From contig NZ_LMET01000001.1 of the NCBI RefSeq assembly GCF_001426485.1, positions 660,675-724,674 on the forward strand: DNA of 64,000 nt, given 5' to 3'. Of this stretch, positions 17,360 to 26,442 are shown piece after piece. Within the stretch, counting starts at the first letter, position 1. Every line of letters starts with the position of its first letter. Source of the stretch: Aeromicrobium sp. Root472D3. Lineage in GTDB: Bacteria > Actinomycetota > Actinomycetes > Propionibacteriales > Nocardioidaceae. Made by a program: the position numbers and the translations under genes. The notes below the pieces were generated by a model. That model saw only the letters and a program-made list of their open reading frames with translations. It ran no database searches and was not told the origin of the DNA.

Positions 17360-18157
17360 ATGACCTCACACGACACGACCCAGACCATCTCCCGTCCGGC
17401 GCGCCTCACGTCGCGCACGGCCCTCGTCACCGGATCGACCAGCGGCATCGGTGCCGCGACCGCTCGGCTGCTCGCCGCCGAGGGCGTCCACGTGCTCGTC
17501 AGCGGGCGCGACGCCGCGCGTGGGCAGGCGGTCGTCGACGACATCGTCCAGGCAGGCGGCCGCGCCGACTTCGTGGCCGTCGACCTCGGTGGCTCGTACG
17601 CCGAGCTGCGCGCCTTCGCCGCCGAGGCGACCGACGTGCTCGGCGGACGCGTCGACGTCCTGGTCAACAACGCCGGCATCTACCCCGCCACGCCCACCGC
17701 CGACCTCGCCGACGCCGACCTCGACGCGATGCTGGCGGTCAACGTCCGCGCCCCGCACGTGCTGGTCGCCGCGCTCGGTCCGGCGATGGCCGAGCGCGGC
17801 ACGGGTGCGATCGTCACGATCGGCTCGTGGATGGCGCAGACCGGCATGCCGTTCGGTGCGATGTACTCGGCCACCAAGGCCGCGGACGAGCAGCTGACCC
17901 GTTCGTGGGCCGCCGAGTTCGGCTCTCTCGGCGTGCGCGTCAACGCCCTGGCCCCCGGAGCGACCCTGACCCCGGGCAACGAGTGGAGCCGTGACGTCCT
18001 CGACGCGATGACGGCCGGGACGCCGGCCGGCACGGTCGTCTCGCCCGACGACATCGCCCGCGGCGTCCTGTTCCTCGTGTCGGACGACGCGCGGATGGTG
18101 CACGGCACGACCCTCTACGTCGACGGCGGCATCTCGGCCACCCACCAGGTGGGCTGA
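17360..18157 (+). CDS. SDR-family oxidoreductase, probable target of the divergent MmyB regulator
   Basis: A protein of 265 residues. TGSTSGIGAATA near residue 28 binds NAD(P), NNAGIYP near 97 and the Ser/Tyr/Lys set (GSWMAQ, YSATK) are intact, and DGGISATHQVG is a usual C-terminal end of classical SDRs. The length and motifs fit the classical 250-residue group (FabG-like fold), with a 20-residue N-terminal extension. It is divergent from the MmyB regulator, which suggests ligand-responsive expression. The substrate is unknown. Confidence 0.9.
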   Translation: MTSHDTTQTISRPARLTSRTALVTGSTSGIGAATARLLAAEGVHVLVSGRDAARGQAVVDDIVQAGGRADFVAVDLGGSYAELRAFAAEATDVLGGRVDVLVNNAGIYPATPTADLADADLDAMLAVNVRAPHVLVAALGPAMAERGTGAIVTIGSWMAQTGMPFGAMYSATKAADEQLTRSWAAEFGSLGVRVNALAPGATLTPGNEWSRDVLDAMTAGTPAGTVVSPDDIARGVLFLVSDDARMVHGTTLYVDGGISATHQVG

Positions 18158-18238
18158 GGGGCGGCGGTCACGCCGCGTGCACGGCGCAACCCGTAGGCTC
18201 GGCTCAAATTGTCAACAGTTTGTCGCCGAGGAGTGCTT

Positions 18239-19165
18239 GTGCGGATCGTGACCCAGAACGTGTTCGGCGGACCGGACGTCCTCGAGATGGTCGACCGGCC
18301 CGCCCCCGAGCCGGGCGACGGCGAGGTGCGCGTGGCGGTCACGGCGATCGGCGTCAATCCGCTCGACGTCGCGGTGCGCGAGGGCTGGTACCCCATGATC
18401 GGCGAGCCGCCGTTCAGCCTGGGGTGGGACGTCGCGGGGATCGTCGACGCCGTCGGCGGGGGCGTCACCGACTTCACGGTCGGCGACCGCGTCTTCGGGA
18501 TGCCGCGCCTTCCGGGGGCCGGCAACACGTACGCCGAGCAGGTCGTCGTCCCGGCTGCGGAGCTCCTGGCCACCCCCGACGCGCTCGACGACGTGCAGGC
18601 CGCGGCGCTGTCGCTCGTCGCGCTGACGGCCCACCGATCGATCGTCGAGGTCGCCGACCTGCAGCCGGGCCAGCGCGTGCTGGTGCAGGCGGCCGGCGGG
18701 GGAGTCGGTCACGTCGCGGTGCAGATGGCGAAGGCGCTGGGGGCCGAGGTCGTCGCGACGGCCAGCGCCGGCAAGGTCGACTTCGTCCGCGGGCTCGGCG
18801 CCGACCGGGTCATCGACTATCGCGAGATCGACTTCGTCGACGAGCTCTCGGGCCTCGACCTGGTGATCGACCCGTTCGGCGGCGAGAGCGTCGGACGCTC
18901 GCTCGCCGTCGTGCGAGACGGGGGAGTCGTGGCGTCGCTGCTCGACGTCCGCGACGAGGACGTCGTCGCGGCCCGCGAACGCGGCATCGTGCTCGACCGC
19001 ATCCGCATCGTCCCGAGCCGGTCGGCGCTGCAGACCGTCGTCGACCTGGTCGAGGCCGGGCACCTGACGGTGCACGTCGCCGCGACCTACCCGCTCGAGC
19101 AGGCCGCCGTCGCCCACGAGGAGCTGGGCCGGGGGGTGACGGGCAAGCTGGTCCTCATCCCCTGA
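18239..19165 (+). CDS. Zinc-independent quinone oxidoreductase / NADP-dependent MDR enzyme
   Basis: A protein of 308 residues. GTG 18239 has GAGGAG five bases before it; the upstream ATG is not preceded by one. It is a medium-chain dehydrogenase/reductase: a GroES-like domain (VAVTAIGVNPLDVAVREG, WDVAGIVDAVGGGVTDFTVGDRVFG) and a Rossmann domain (VLVQAAGGGVGHVAVQMAKALGA near residue 145). No structural-zinc cysteine cluster is present, as in QOR/zeta-crystallin-type reductases. It is 81 bases after the SDR on the same strand and may belong to the same transcript. The role is reduction of quinones or enones. Confidence 0.9.
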   Translation: MRIVTQNVFGGPDVLEMVDRPAPEPGDGEVRVAVTAIGVNPLDVAVREGWYPMIGEPPFSLGWDVAGIVDAVGGGVTDFTVGDRVFGMPRLPGAGNTYAEQVVVPAAELLATPDALDDVQAAALSLVALTAHRSIVEVADLQPGQRVLVQAAGGGVGHVAVQMAKALGAEVVATASAGKVDFVRGLGADRVIDYREIDFVDELSGLDLVIDPFGGESVGRSLAVVRDGGVVASLLDVRDEDVVAARERGIVLDRIRIVPSRSALQTVVDLVEAGHLTVHVAATYPLEQAAVAHEELGRGVTGKLVLIP

Positions 19166-19189
19166 GACCGGCCTGCGCTGGCACCGCGC

Positions 19190-19580
19190 CCGGTCGGCGT
19201 CGAACAGCAGCAGGAGGAGCTGGCTCGGTGCGGACCCCAGGACGTAGTCGACGTGGATGGCCCACACGGGGCTCGCGTCAGGCGCGTCCGGCACGGCCTC
19301 CTGGGCCCGTCGCCGCCGACGGATGCCGGAGAGGTTCGGCAGCTCCACGTACCCGGACTCCAGCACTCCCTCGGCGCCGGTCGAGCAGGGCTCGGTCCAC
19401 AGCTGGGCGGTTTCGTCCGGACCGAGGTCGAGATCGAGGGGGAATCACCGTCGACCGCGCCGAACTCGACGTTCTTCTGCGCCACTCGGCACCAGGACGA
19501 CCCGGGCGATCTCGCCCGGCCGGGCCACCTCGTCACCGAAGACCCGCCCGTGGGCCGGGGAGAGGACCGCGCGAGTCATG
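19190..19580 (-). pseudogene. Likely frameshifted remnant of an unidentified gene
   Basis: Reading leftwards, protein-like stretches in three frames follow one another: from the ATG at 19580, MTRAVLSPAHGRVFGDEVARPGE; then VAQKNVEFGAVDGDSP; then DLDLGPDETAQLWTEP continuing to YVELPNLSGI and WAIHVDYVLG near 19250. Each has the strong G/C third-base bias of real genes here, but a stop (TGA near 19440) and frame changes separate them. The 482-bp gap between the oxidoreductase and pckG holds no intact gene. I do not recognise the family. Sequencing error is an alternative explanation. Confidence 0.4.
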
Positions 19581-19601
19581 GCCGCGCGCGTATCGAACGA
19601 C

Positions 19602-19631
19602 GGCGCCCCGAACCAGAAGGTCCGGGGCGCC
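19602..19631 (-). terminator. Hairpin terminator downstream of pckG
   Basis: A 13-bp stem (GGCGCCCCGAACC at 19602-19614 against GGTCCGGGGCGCC at 19619-19631) has one mismatch and an AGAA loop. It is 17 bases past the pckG stop. No U-tract is visible. Confidence 0.65.
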
Positions 19632-19647
19632 GCGGGTGAGGGGACGG

Positions 19648-21471
19648 TCAGAGACCCAGGCGGGCCTTCAGGCCGTCGAGCTCGGTCCAGAGGACGGCCG
19701 GCAGGGTGTCGCCGAACTTCTCGAACCACTCGTTGATCTGCGGCAGCTCGGCCGCCCACTCGTCGGTGTCGACCGCGAGCGCCTTGGCGAGCTGCTCGTC
19801 GGTGACGTCGAGGCCGTCGGTGTCGATCGACGACGTCGGCGGGACGAGCCCGATCGGCGTCTCGTGGGCCTCGACCTTGCCCTCGACGCGGTCGATGACG
19901 TACTTCAGGATGCGGCTGTTCTCGCCGAAGCCGGGCCACAGGAAGCCGCCGTCCTCGTCGCGACGGAACCAGTTGACGTAGAAGATCTTCGGGAACTTCG
20001 ACTCGTCGTTGTTCTTGGCCATGCTGATCCAGTGGCCGAAGTAGTCACCGGCGTCGTAGCCGATAAACGGCAGCATCGCCATGGGGTCGCGGCGGACGAC
20101 GCCGACGGCTCCGGTGGCGGCGGCGGTCGTCTCGGACGACAGCGTCGCACCCATGAACGTGCCGTGGGTCCAGTCGCGGGCCTCGGTCACGAGGGGGATC
20201 GTCGTCTTGCGGCGGCCGCCGAACAGGATCGCGTCGAGCGGGACGCCGTTGGGGTCGTCGTACTCGTCGGCCAGCGTCGGGCACTGCTTGATCGGGGTGC
20301 AGAAGCGGCTGTTGGCGTGGCTCGAGAGCTGGTCGCTCTCAGGCGTCCAGTCGTTGCCCTTCCAGTCGGTCAGGTGGGCCGGCGGCTCGTCGGTCATGCC
20401 CTCCCACCACACGTCGCCGTCATCGGTGAGGGCGACGTTGGTGAACACCGAGTTGCCCTGCTCGATCGTGCGCATCGCGTTGGAGTTGGTGTCCCAGCCG
20501 GTGCCCGGCGCGACGCCGAACAGGCCGAACTCGGGGTTCACGGCGTACAGGCGGCCGTCGGCACCGACGCGGATCCACGCGATGTCGTCGCCGATCGTCT
20601 CGACCTTCCAGCCGGGGATCGTCGGCTCGACCATCGCGAGGTTGGTCTTGCCGCACGCGCTCGGGAAGCCCGCGGCGACGTACTTGACGACGCCCTCGGG
20701 GTTCGTCAGCTTGAGGATCAGCATGTGCTCGGCCATCCAGCCCTCGTCGCGGCCCATCACCGAGGCGATGCGCAGCGCGTAGCACTTCTTGCCCAGCAGG
20801 GCGTTGCCGCCGTAGCTCGAGCCGTACGACCAGATCGTCCGCTCCTCGGGGAACTGCACGATGTACTTGGTGTCGTTGCACGGCCACGGGACGTCGGTCG
20901 CGCCGTCGACCAGGGGTGCGCCGAACGAGTGCAGCGCGGGGACGTAGTCGGCCTCGGTCGCCTCGATCTTGTCGAGCACCTCGCGGCCGATGCGGGCCAT
21001 GACCGTCATCGACGCGACGACGTAGGCCGAGTCGGTGATCTCGACGCCGAACATCGGGTGGTCGGAGTCGAGATGACCCATCACGAACGGGATGACGTAC
21101 ATCGTGCGGCCCTGCATGCAGCCGTCGTAGAGCCCCCGCATGAGCTCCTTCATCTCGTCGGGAGCCATCCAGTTGTTGGTGGGCCCGGCGTCCTTCTCGT
21201 CGACCGAGCAGATGAAGGTGCGGTCCTCGACGCGGGCGACGTCGTTGGGGTCGGACGCGCAGTAGAAGGAGTTGGGCTTCTTCTCGGCGTTGAGGCGCTT
21301 GAACGTGCCGGCCTCGACGAGCCTGTCGGTGATGCTGACCCACTCTTCGGGCGTTCCCTCGCACCAGTGGATGTCGGACGGCTGGGTGAGGGCGGCTACC
21401 TCGTCGACCCAGCTCTGGAGCTTGGCGTAGGACGACCGGTAGGTGGACTGGACGGTGGTGTCTGCAGACAT
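19648..21471 (-). CDS. pckG: Phosphoenolpyruvate carboxykinase (GTP)
   Basis: A protein of 607 residues from ATG 21471, preceded by AGGAAAAG. It converts oxaloacetate and GTP to PEP for gluconeogenesis, in the cytosol. [12 protein letters not shown] is the GTP-PEPCK P-loop with its reactive cysteine; [26 protein letters not shown] (metal Asp pair) and [22 protein letters not shown] (omega-loop region) are all present. Length is normal. The 273-bp upstream region has two TGACGA/TCGTCA palindromes that probably regulate it. A more divergent second PEPCK lies 14 kb away. Confidence 0.97.
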   Translation of the reverse strand: MSADTTVQSTYRSSYAKLQSWVDEVAALTQPSDIHWCEGTPEEWVSITDRLVEAGTFKRLNAEKKPNSFYCASDPNDVARVEDRTFICSVDEKDAGPTNNWMAPDEMKELMRGLYDGCMQGRTMYVIPFVMGHLDSDHPMFGVEITDSAYVVASMTVMARIGREVLDKIEATEADYVPALHSFGAPLVDGATDVPWPCNDTKYIVQFPEERTIWSYGSSYGGNALLGKKCYALRIASVMGRDEGWMAEHMLILKLTNPEGVVKYVAAGFPSACGKTNLAMVEPTIPGWKVETIGDDIAWIRVGADGRLYAVNPEFGLFGVAPGTGWDTNSNAMRTIEQGNSVFTNVALTDDGDVWWEGMTDEPPAHLTDWKGNDWTPESDQLSSHANSRFCTPIKQCPTLADEYDDPNGVPLDAILFGGRRKTTIPLVTEARDWTHGTFMGATLSSETTAAATGAVGVVRRDPMAMLPFIGYDAGDYFGHWISMAKNNDESKFPKIFYVNWFRRDEDGGFLWPGFGENSRILKYVIDRVEGKVEAHETPIGLVPPTSSIDTDGLDVTDEQLAKALAVDTDEWAAELPQINEWFEKFGDTLPAVLWTELDGLKARLGL

Positions 21472-21554
21472 GTGAACTTTTCCTTCTCGCGCATCGCGGG
21501 CCAAGCGCATTGACTCGCACCTCCCGGACCATCGGGGACCGGGACAGCTGATGT

Positions 21555-21597
21555 GTGACGAAAATCGTCACCGACGGGCGATGACGATTCGTGTCAC
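21555..21597. promoter_or_regulatory. Paired TGACGA/TCGTCA palindromes upstream of pckG
   Basis: GTGACGA-AAA-TCGTCAC is perfect at 21555-21571. A related, imperfect site (TGACGA...GTGTCAC) follows at 21582-21597. They lie 84-126 bases before the pckG start and look like operators for one dimeric regulator. The spacing does not fit CRP/GlxR (TGTGA-N6-TCACA). Confidence 0.55.
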
Positions 21598-21695
21598 GTT
21601 ACGGGCGATCCGTGGGCAGTGGATATGGATGCACGGGTGGAGTTGGTCACATGAGTAGGACTATGTCAGGTGGGTAGGGCGGGACCCCGGACGCG

Positions 21696-21729
21696 CGAGA
21701 GGGAGGCACCGGACGGTGCCTCCCTCTCG
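21696..21729 (-). terminator. Strong hairpin terminator of the S55-like gene
   Basis: A perfect 15-bp stem: CGAGAGGGAGGCACC at 21696-21710 against GGTGCCTCCCTCTCG at 21715-21729, loop GGAC. It lies 15 bases after the stop of the leftward gene. Confidence 0.8.
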
Positions 21730-21744
21730 TCGTGCGCGTGCGGT

Positions 21745-23631
21745 CTAGCGGCGGAAGGTGACCCGCACCTTCAGCGAGCCGTCGACGACGCTCGTCGCGC
21801 GCACGGTGCGCTCGGACTCGAGCTTGCCGCCGCCGTTCTTGTAGGAGAACGTGCCGACCAGGTCGTCCTGACGCGGCACCGAGCCGAGCGCCTCGATCAG
21901 CTGGGTGAGGTTCTTCGGGGGCTCGGCCTCGTCGGCGAGCAGCTCCTTGAGCATGTCCTCGTCGGCGAAGAAGAGCTCCTCGAGGTCGTCGAAGCTGAAC
22001 GTCTGGTGCCCGGTGAGGACGATCTTGCCCGTGCCGCGCGCGCTCTTGGAGACGCGGTACTTCACGCCGCGCGTGAACGACGGGCGGGCCGTCGAGTCGG
22101 AGTCGGCGGCGCTGAGACGTGCCCGCAGGACGATCGTCGAGCCGCGCTTGGCCTTGACGCCGTGGCGACCGACCCAGCGCCACTTGCCCCGCGTGTACTG
22201 CTGGGCGCGAGCGGGCTTGACGGCCTTCGAGGTGGGCTGGAACGCCGACGAGACGTCGACGGCCGAGACCGTGACCTTCTCGAAGCCGTTGTCGATGAGC
22301 GACTCGACGTCGCTGGCGACGTCGTACGAGACGGTCTCGGCCAGGCTCGACGTCGTCGCGTACCGCTGCGTCCGCTTGAACGTCTTGACGCCGGCCGAGC
22401 GGGCCCGCGTGTACCTGATGGTCCACGACATCAGGGCGTCACCGGCGGCGTTCTGGTTGAGCGTCGTGATGGCGTCGCTCGCGACCTGGCTGGCCACGGT
22501 GTAGGGCAGGGCGGCCGGGTCGCTGACCGTCGTGCGCGACGTCTTGGGGGCGGCGAGGCGGGGGGCCGTCGACGTCGTGGTGACCTGGGCGACCTGGGTC
22601 GGGGCCTGGCCGAGCGTGCCGACGACGCCCTGCAGGCGGTCCTGCGTGACGACGCCCTTGACGCGCCCGATGTTGGCGATCTTGAACGACGGGCTCATGA
22701 CGCCGTCCTCCTGGATCATCACGGTCTGGGCGCCGTTGAACGTCGCGGTCGACGCGCCGGTGAAGTTGCCCGGGTGACCGAAGGCGTAGACCTGGTCGCC
22801 GCACACCGCGGTGACGGTGCCGACCAGGCCCGTCGTGACGGTGCCCGTGCCGGCCGTCACCGCGATGCTGCCACCGGGGACGATCGGGTAGTCGACGTCG
22901 CTGCCGCCACCGCCGCCGCCGGCGCGGAAGCCGCCGGCCAGGGCGGGCGACTTCTGCAGCAGGCGCGACTTCTTGGCGATCTTGTTGGCGACCGTCGCGT
23001 TGACGCCGCTGACCTGCTTGGTCGGCTCGAGGACGCGGCCCACGCCGAGCGCACCGGGACGGTCGCTGGCGCGCTGGATCGCCGCGGCCTCCCGGGGGGA
23101 CGCCTTGACGGTGGAGCGGGCGGTGGCCGAGGCGGAGTAGCCCGGCGCCGACAGGTCGTACAGGTACGTCGCGGGGGTGACGCCGGCGCGCGGTGAGAGC
23201 GCGGACGTGAACCCGTACGACACGCTGCCCACGAGGTCGCCGGTCGCGTCGTCGTAGATCGGCGAGCCGGAGATGCCGGCCCAGTTGCCGGCCGCGACGC
23301 TGCCGTCGGCGTTGGTCAGGCGCGGGCCCTTGAGGTCGAAGACCAGCATGTCGAGGCCGTCGGCGATGCCGTTGTCGATCGTGCCGACGTACGTGCCGGT
23401 GAACTGGACGGGCGCGCCGCTGTCGACCGAGGTCAGGCCCGTGACGGACTGGCCGGGGGTCAGGTTCGAGACGGTGCTGCCGTTGTCGACCTTCGTCAGG
23501 GGGTAGGCGGGGGCGCACGGCGCGAAGCTGGGCGCAGCCTGGGCCGGGACGGAGGCGACGGCGAGGCCGGCCCCGACCATGGCGACGGTGGACGTGAAGG
23601 TGGCCGCGATGCGCAGCCGGCGTGATGCCAT
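21745..23631 (-). CDS. Secreted SpoIVB/S55-peptidase-like protein
   Basis: A protein of 628 residues with a signal peptide (RRLRIAATFT...VPAQAA, cleavage near 32). WAGISGSPIYDDATGDLVGSVSYG near residue 120 matches the GxSGSP serine motif of SpoIVB-type (S55) peptidases, and VYAFGHPGNF near residue 285 is the second family signature. The region after about residue 340 is a long beta-rich extension of unknown role. No sporulation genes are present; actinobacterial members are extracellular with unknown substrates. Protease activity is not proven because I cannot assign the histidine with certainty. A strong hairpin follows the gene. Confidence 0.78.
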   Translation of the reverse strand: MASRRLRIAATFTSTVAMVGAGLAVASVPAQAAPSFAPCAPAYPLTKVDNGSTVSNLTPGQSVTGLTSVDSGAPVQFTGTYVGTIDNGIADGLDMLVFDLKGPRLTNADGSVAAGNWAGISGSPIYDDATGDLVGSVSYGFTSALSPRAGVTPATYLYDLSAPGYSASATARSTVKASPREAAAIQRASDRPGALGVGRVLEPTKQVSGVNATVANKIAKKSRLLQKSPALAGGFRAGGGGGGSDVDYPIVPGGSIAVTAGTGTVTTGLVGTVTAVCGDQVYAFGHPGNFTGASTATFNGAQTVMIQEDGVMSPSFKIANIGRVKGVVTQDRLQGVVGTLGQAPTQVAQVTTTSTAPRLAAPKTSRTTVSDPAALPYTVASQVASDAITTLNQNAAGDALMSWTIRYTRARSAGVKTFKRTQRYATTSSLAETVSYDVASDVESLIDNGFEKVTVSAVDVSSAFQPTSKAVKPARAQQYTRGKWRWVGRHGVKAKRGSTIVLRARLSAADSDSTARPSFTRGVKYRVSKSARGTGKIVLTGHQTFSFDDLEELFFADEDMLKELLADEAEPPKNLTQLIEALGSVPRQDDLVGTFSYKNGGGKLESERTVRATSVVDGSLKVRVTFRR

Positions 23632-23777
23632 GGGGGTGCTCCCGAGAGAAGTGACGAGTCGTGCCGCGTCAGCCTAGGTGAGCGCGGGCTTTCGCATGGT
23701 CGATTGCGCACACCCGGGGGCCGATTTTCACCCAGAGCGACGGCAGGCTAGGATTGCCAAGGCCCTTCGGGGTGGTT

Positions 23778-23850
23778 GCGCCCGTAGCTCAACGGATAGA
23801 GCATCTGACTACGGATCAGAAGGTTAGGGGTTCGAATCCCTTCGGGCGCG
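23778..23850 (+). tRNA. tRNA-Arg (anticodon ACG)
   Basis: The 73 bases fold as a standard cloverleaf: acceptor GCGCCCG/CGGGCGC, D arm GCTC/GAGC, anticodon stem TCTGA/TCAGA with loop CTACGGA (anticodon ACG, read as ICG for CGU/CGC/CGA), T arm AGGGG-TTCGAAT-CCCTT, discriminator G. CCA is not encoded. No integrase or att duplication was seen beside it. Confidence 0.97.
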
Positions 23851-23867
23851 CAAGAGCAGTGACACCA

Positions 23868-23897
23868 GGCCCTCGATCCCCACCGGGATCGGGGGCC
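23868..23897 (+). terminator. Hairpin terminator after tRNA-Arg
   Basis: GGCCCTCGATCCC at 23868-23880 pairs with GGGATCGGGGGCC at 23885-23897 across a 4-base loop, 17 bases after the tRNA, followed by TTCGTCGTG. One G-T pair occurs in the stem. Confidence 0.7.
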
Positions 23898-23920
23898 TTC
23901 GTCGTGCAGCGCGTCGAGGG

Positions 23921-24295
23921 TCAGTGCACGTACGTCACGCGATAGGCCGGGCCGAGCTCGTCCTGGACGCGCACCGCGAGGGCTTCGCCGGTGCGACGCA
24001 TGTCCTCGTGCTCAGCCTCCGCCGATCGCTCGCGCGCCGGGTGCAGCAGTCGGCCCAGCGAATACTTCGCTCCCACGAGGGTCTGCGTCACCGGGACGCC
24101 ATCCCATCGATCGTCGGTGACCTCCGGGTCGATCGCCGCGTCCCACCGATCGGCGAATGCCATGAGGTCGGCGCGCAGATCGTCGCTGAGGTCGAGATCG
24201 TCGACGTCGTCAGGCCACAGCGGCAGTCCACCGCCGTACTCGTTCATCACACGGATGTGGATCAGGTCGCCTGAGGAATTCGACTCGCCGTTCAC
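23921..24295 (-). CDS. Conserved small acidic protein of unknown function
   Basis: A protein of 124 residues if started at GTG 24295, which has GGGAG about 9 bases upstream; an internal ATG at 24247 would give 108. The core RVMNEYGGGLPLWPDDVDDLDLSDDLRADLMAFADRWDA is very acidic and tryptophan-containing, and the C-terminal half (LGRLLHPARERSAEAEHEDMRRTGEALAVRVQDELG) is probably helical. No signal peptide, metal motif or DNA-binding motif is visible. I do not recognise the family. It is cytosolic and convergent with the tRNA. Confidence 0.6.
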   Translation of the reverse strand: MNGESNSSGDLIHIRVMNEYGGGLPLWPDDVDDLDLSDDLRADLMAFADRWDAAIDPEVTDDRWDGVPVTQTLVGAKYSLGRLLHPARERSAEAEHEDMRRTGEALAVRVQDELGPAYRVTYVH

Positions 24296-24439
24296 GAGGC
24301 CAGTCTCCCTGCTGTGGGGGCCACGTTGCTCGTCAGCTTCATCAGTCTTCGACTCTTCTGGTCGTGGACGCACCCATCCGACGAAGGACACCGAGCAGCG
24401 AGCGGACGTTCTTGTCAGTGGCGTGCGGAACAATCACGA

Positions 24440-24474
24440 CGAAGCCCACCCCGCGTTGATCGGGGTGGGCTTCG
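24440..24474. terminator. Isolated hairpin in a 297-bp gap
   Basis: A perfect 14-bp stem: CGAAGCCCACCCCG at 24440-24453 and CGGGGTGGGCTTCG at 24461-24474, loop CGTTGAT. It stands alone between two divergent small genes with no gene ending into it, so what it terminates is unclear; it may belong to an unseen small RNA. Nothing else is recognisable in 24296-24592. Confidence 0.55.
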
Positions 24475-24592
24475 CAGTGGCGCTGGTTGCTCAACGCCAC
24501 ACCATGTCTCCTACCCCGAGGCTCGGTGCTCAATCGTCGGACGTGACGACGAGGGCGTGATTCGAACCTCGTCGACGGGGCATGAAGGCTCC

Positions 24593-24853
24593 ATGACCGA
24601 ACCCCAGACCATCACGATCGACCACGTCCACGCCCTCCTGCAGCAGCCGTCCGACGATGCCGTCCTCGGCCTCGTCGAGGGCCGGGTCGAGGCGATCGAC
24701 CCCGACCAGCTGGCCACCGACGACTATCGCGGGGCCCTCGAGGTCATCTCGCGCCGCGACCTGGCCGAGCGTCTCGGGGACGACCCGACCGACGAGGCCC
24801 TCGCCGAGCAGGCCGGTGCCCTGACGGCGTCGGTGCAGCAGCTCGGCGGCTGA
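24593..24853 (+). CDS. Small acidic protein of unknown function
   Basis: A protein of 86 residues from ATG 24593. The sequence is acidic and predicted helical (IDHVHALLQQPSDDAVLGLVEGRVEAIDPDQL, DEALAEQAGALTASVQQLGG), with no cysteine, signal peptide or membrane segment. Codon bias matches neighbouring genes, which supports it as real. It is convergent with the membrane-protein gene, with an 11-base gap. I do not recognise the family and no function is suggested. Confidence 0.6.
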   Translation: MTEPQTITIDHVHALLQQPSDDAVLGLVEGRVEAIDPDQLATDDYRGALEVISRRDLAERLGDDPTDEALAEQAGALTASVQQLGG

Positions 24854-24864
24854 CCCGTTCGGCG

Positions 24865-25635
24865 TCACCAGACGAACAGCTCGCCGGTCGGCGACCAGGC
24901 GCTGACGACGAGCAGCCCGTCACGGGTCAGCACGGCCTGGGTCGCGCGCCAGCGGCCCGTGGTCTCGGCCGCGCACGCGACGTCCGGCGCGAGCGGGGGG
25001 ACCTCGGGCGTCACGGCCGGCGCATCGGCGTGCCGACCGAGGACGTCGAGCAGATCGGCGCAGTCGACGCCGGAGGCGTCCCAGGCCCGGGCGACGAGGT
25101 GGTACTCGACGGTCGGGGTGTACGCCCGCTCCTCCGCCGTCGCCGGCCGGGCCGTCCCGTCGGCGGGGAACGCGTCGACCCACGAGCCGTGGCGTCCGTC
25201 GGCGGTCTGGGCGACGGCGAGGAGCGCACCGGCAGGCAGAGTCGTCGCGAGGACGACCCCGCACAGCACCTTCGTCACGATCGGCCGACGCGGCATCAGC
25301 AGGGACGACAGCAGCGCCAGCCCGCACGCCGCGAGTGCGATCAACGAGAGCGTGGCGATCCAGCGGCCGGCCTCCTCCGACGACGCGAACCTGACCCAGA
25401 ACCCGACGGCGCCGAGGACGACGGGCACCACGACCGTCGAGACGGCCACCGCGATCGGAGGGACGGGCTGCCGCCGCGCGAGGGAGATCGCGACCGCGGC
25501 GACCGCGGTCGAGACGATCCCGACGGCGACCGCGCCCAGCACCGCCCACGGGCCGTCCGCGCGCGCGAGCACCAGCACGACCAGTGCCGGGACGGCGAAG
25601 GACGCGGCCAGGGCGTTCCTGCGTCGACGCGACAT
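24865..25635 (-). CDS. Membrane protein of unknown function
   Basis: A protein of 256 residues. Five hydrophobic helices lie in the first ~145 residues (9-25, 31-51, 62-84, 90-112, 120-141), preceded by a basic RRRR start (positive-inside). The remaining ~110 residues form a soluble domain with three cysteines (VDCADLL, DVACAAE), probably outside the membrane, ending in a beta strand (LLVVSAWSPTGELFVW). No enzyme motif is visible. It follows the B12 transporter ATPase by 9 bases on the same strand and may be the last gene of that operon, though its domain does not suggest transport. Confidence 0.7.
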   Translation of the reverse strand: MSRRRRNALAASFAVPALVVLVLARADGPWAVLGAVAVGIVSTAVAAVAISLARRQPVPPIAVAVSTVVVPVVLGAVGFWVRFASSEEAGRWIATLSLIALAACGLALLSSLLMPRRPIVTKVLCGVVLATTLPAGALLAVAQTADGRHGSWVDAFPADGTARPATAEERAYTPTVEYHLVARAWDASGVDCADLLDVLGRHADAPAVTPEVPPLAPDVACAAETTGRWRATQAVLTRDGLLVVSAWSPTGELFVW

Positions 25636-25644
25636 GGCCAGACT

Positions 25645-26438
<794 letters not shown>

Positions 26439-26442
<4 letters not shown>

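Noticed and set aside
18212..19366. A 384-codon open frame antisense to the quinone oxidoreductase
   Set aside because: Only its first ~80 codons, outside the oxidoreductase gene, look like protein and these were assigned to the gene remnant; the rest is a shadow.
21554..21572. A possible CRP/GlxR site before pckG
   Set aside because: TGTGA and TCACC are 9 bases apart rather than 6, and the sequence is better explained as the palindrome GTGACGA-N3-TCGTCAC.
24561..24590. A TTCGAA-containing stretch that looked like a tRNA T-loop or att remnant
   Set aside because: The flanking bases do not form a T stem, there is no acceptor match and it does not match the 3' end of the nearby tRNA-Arg.
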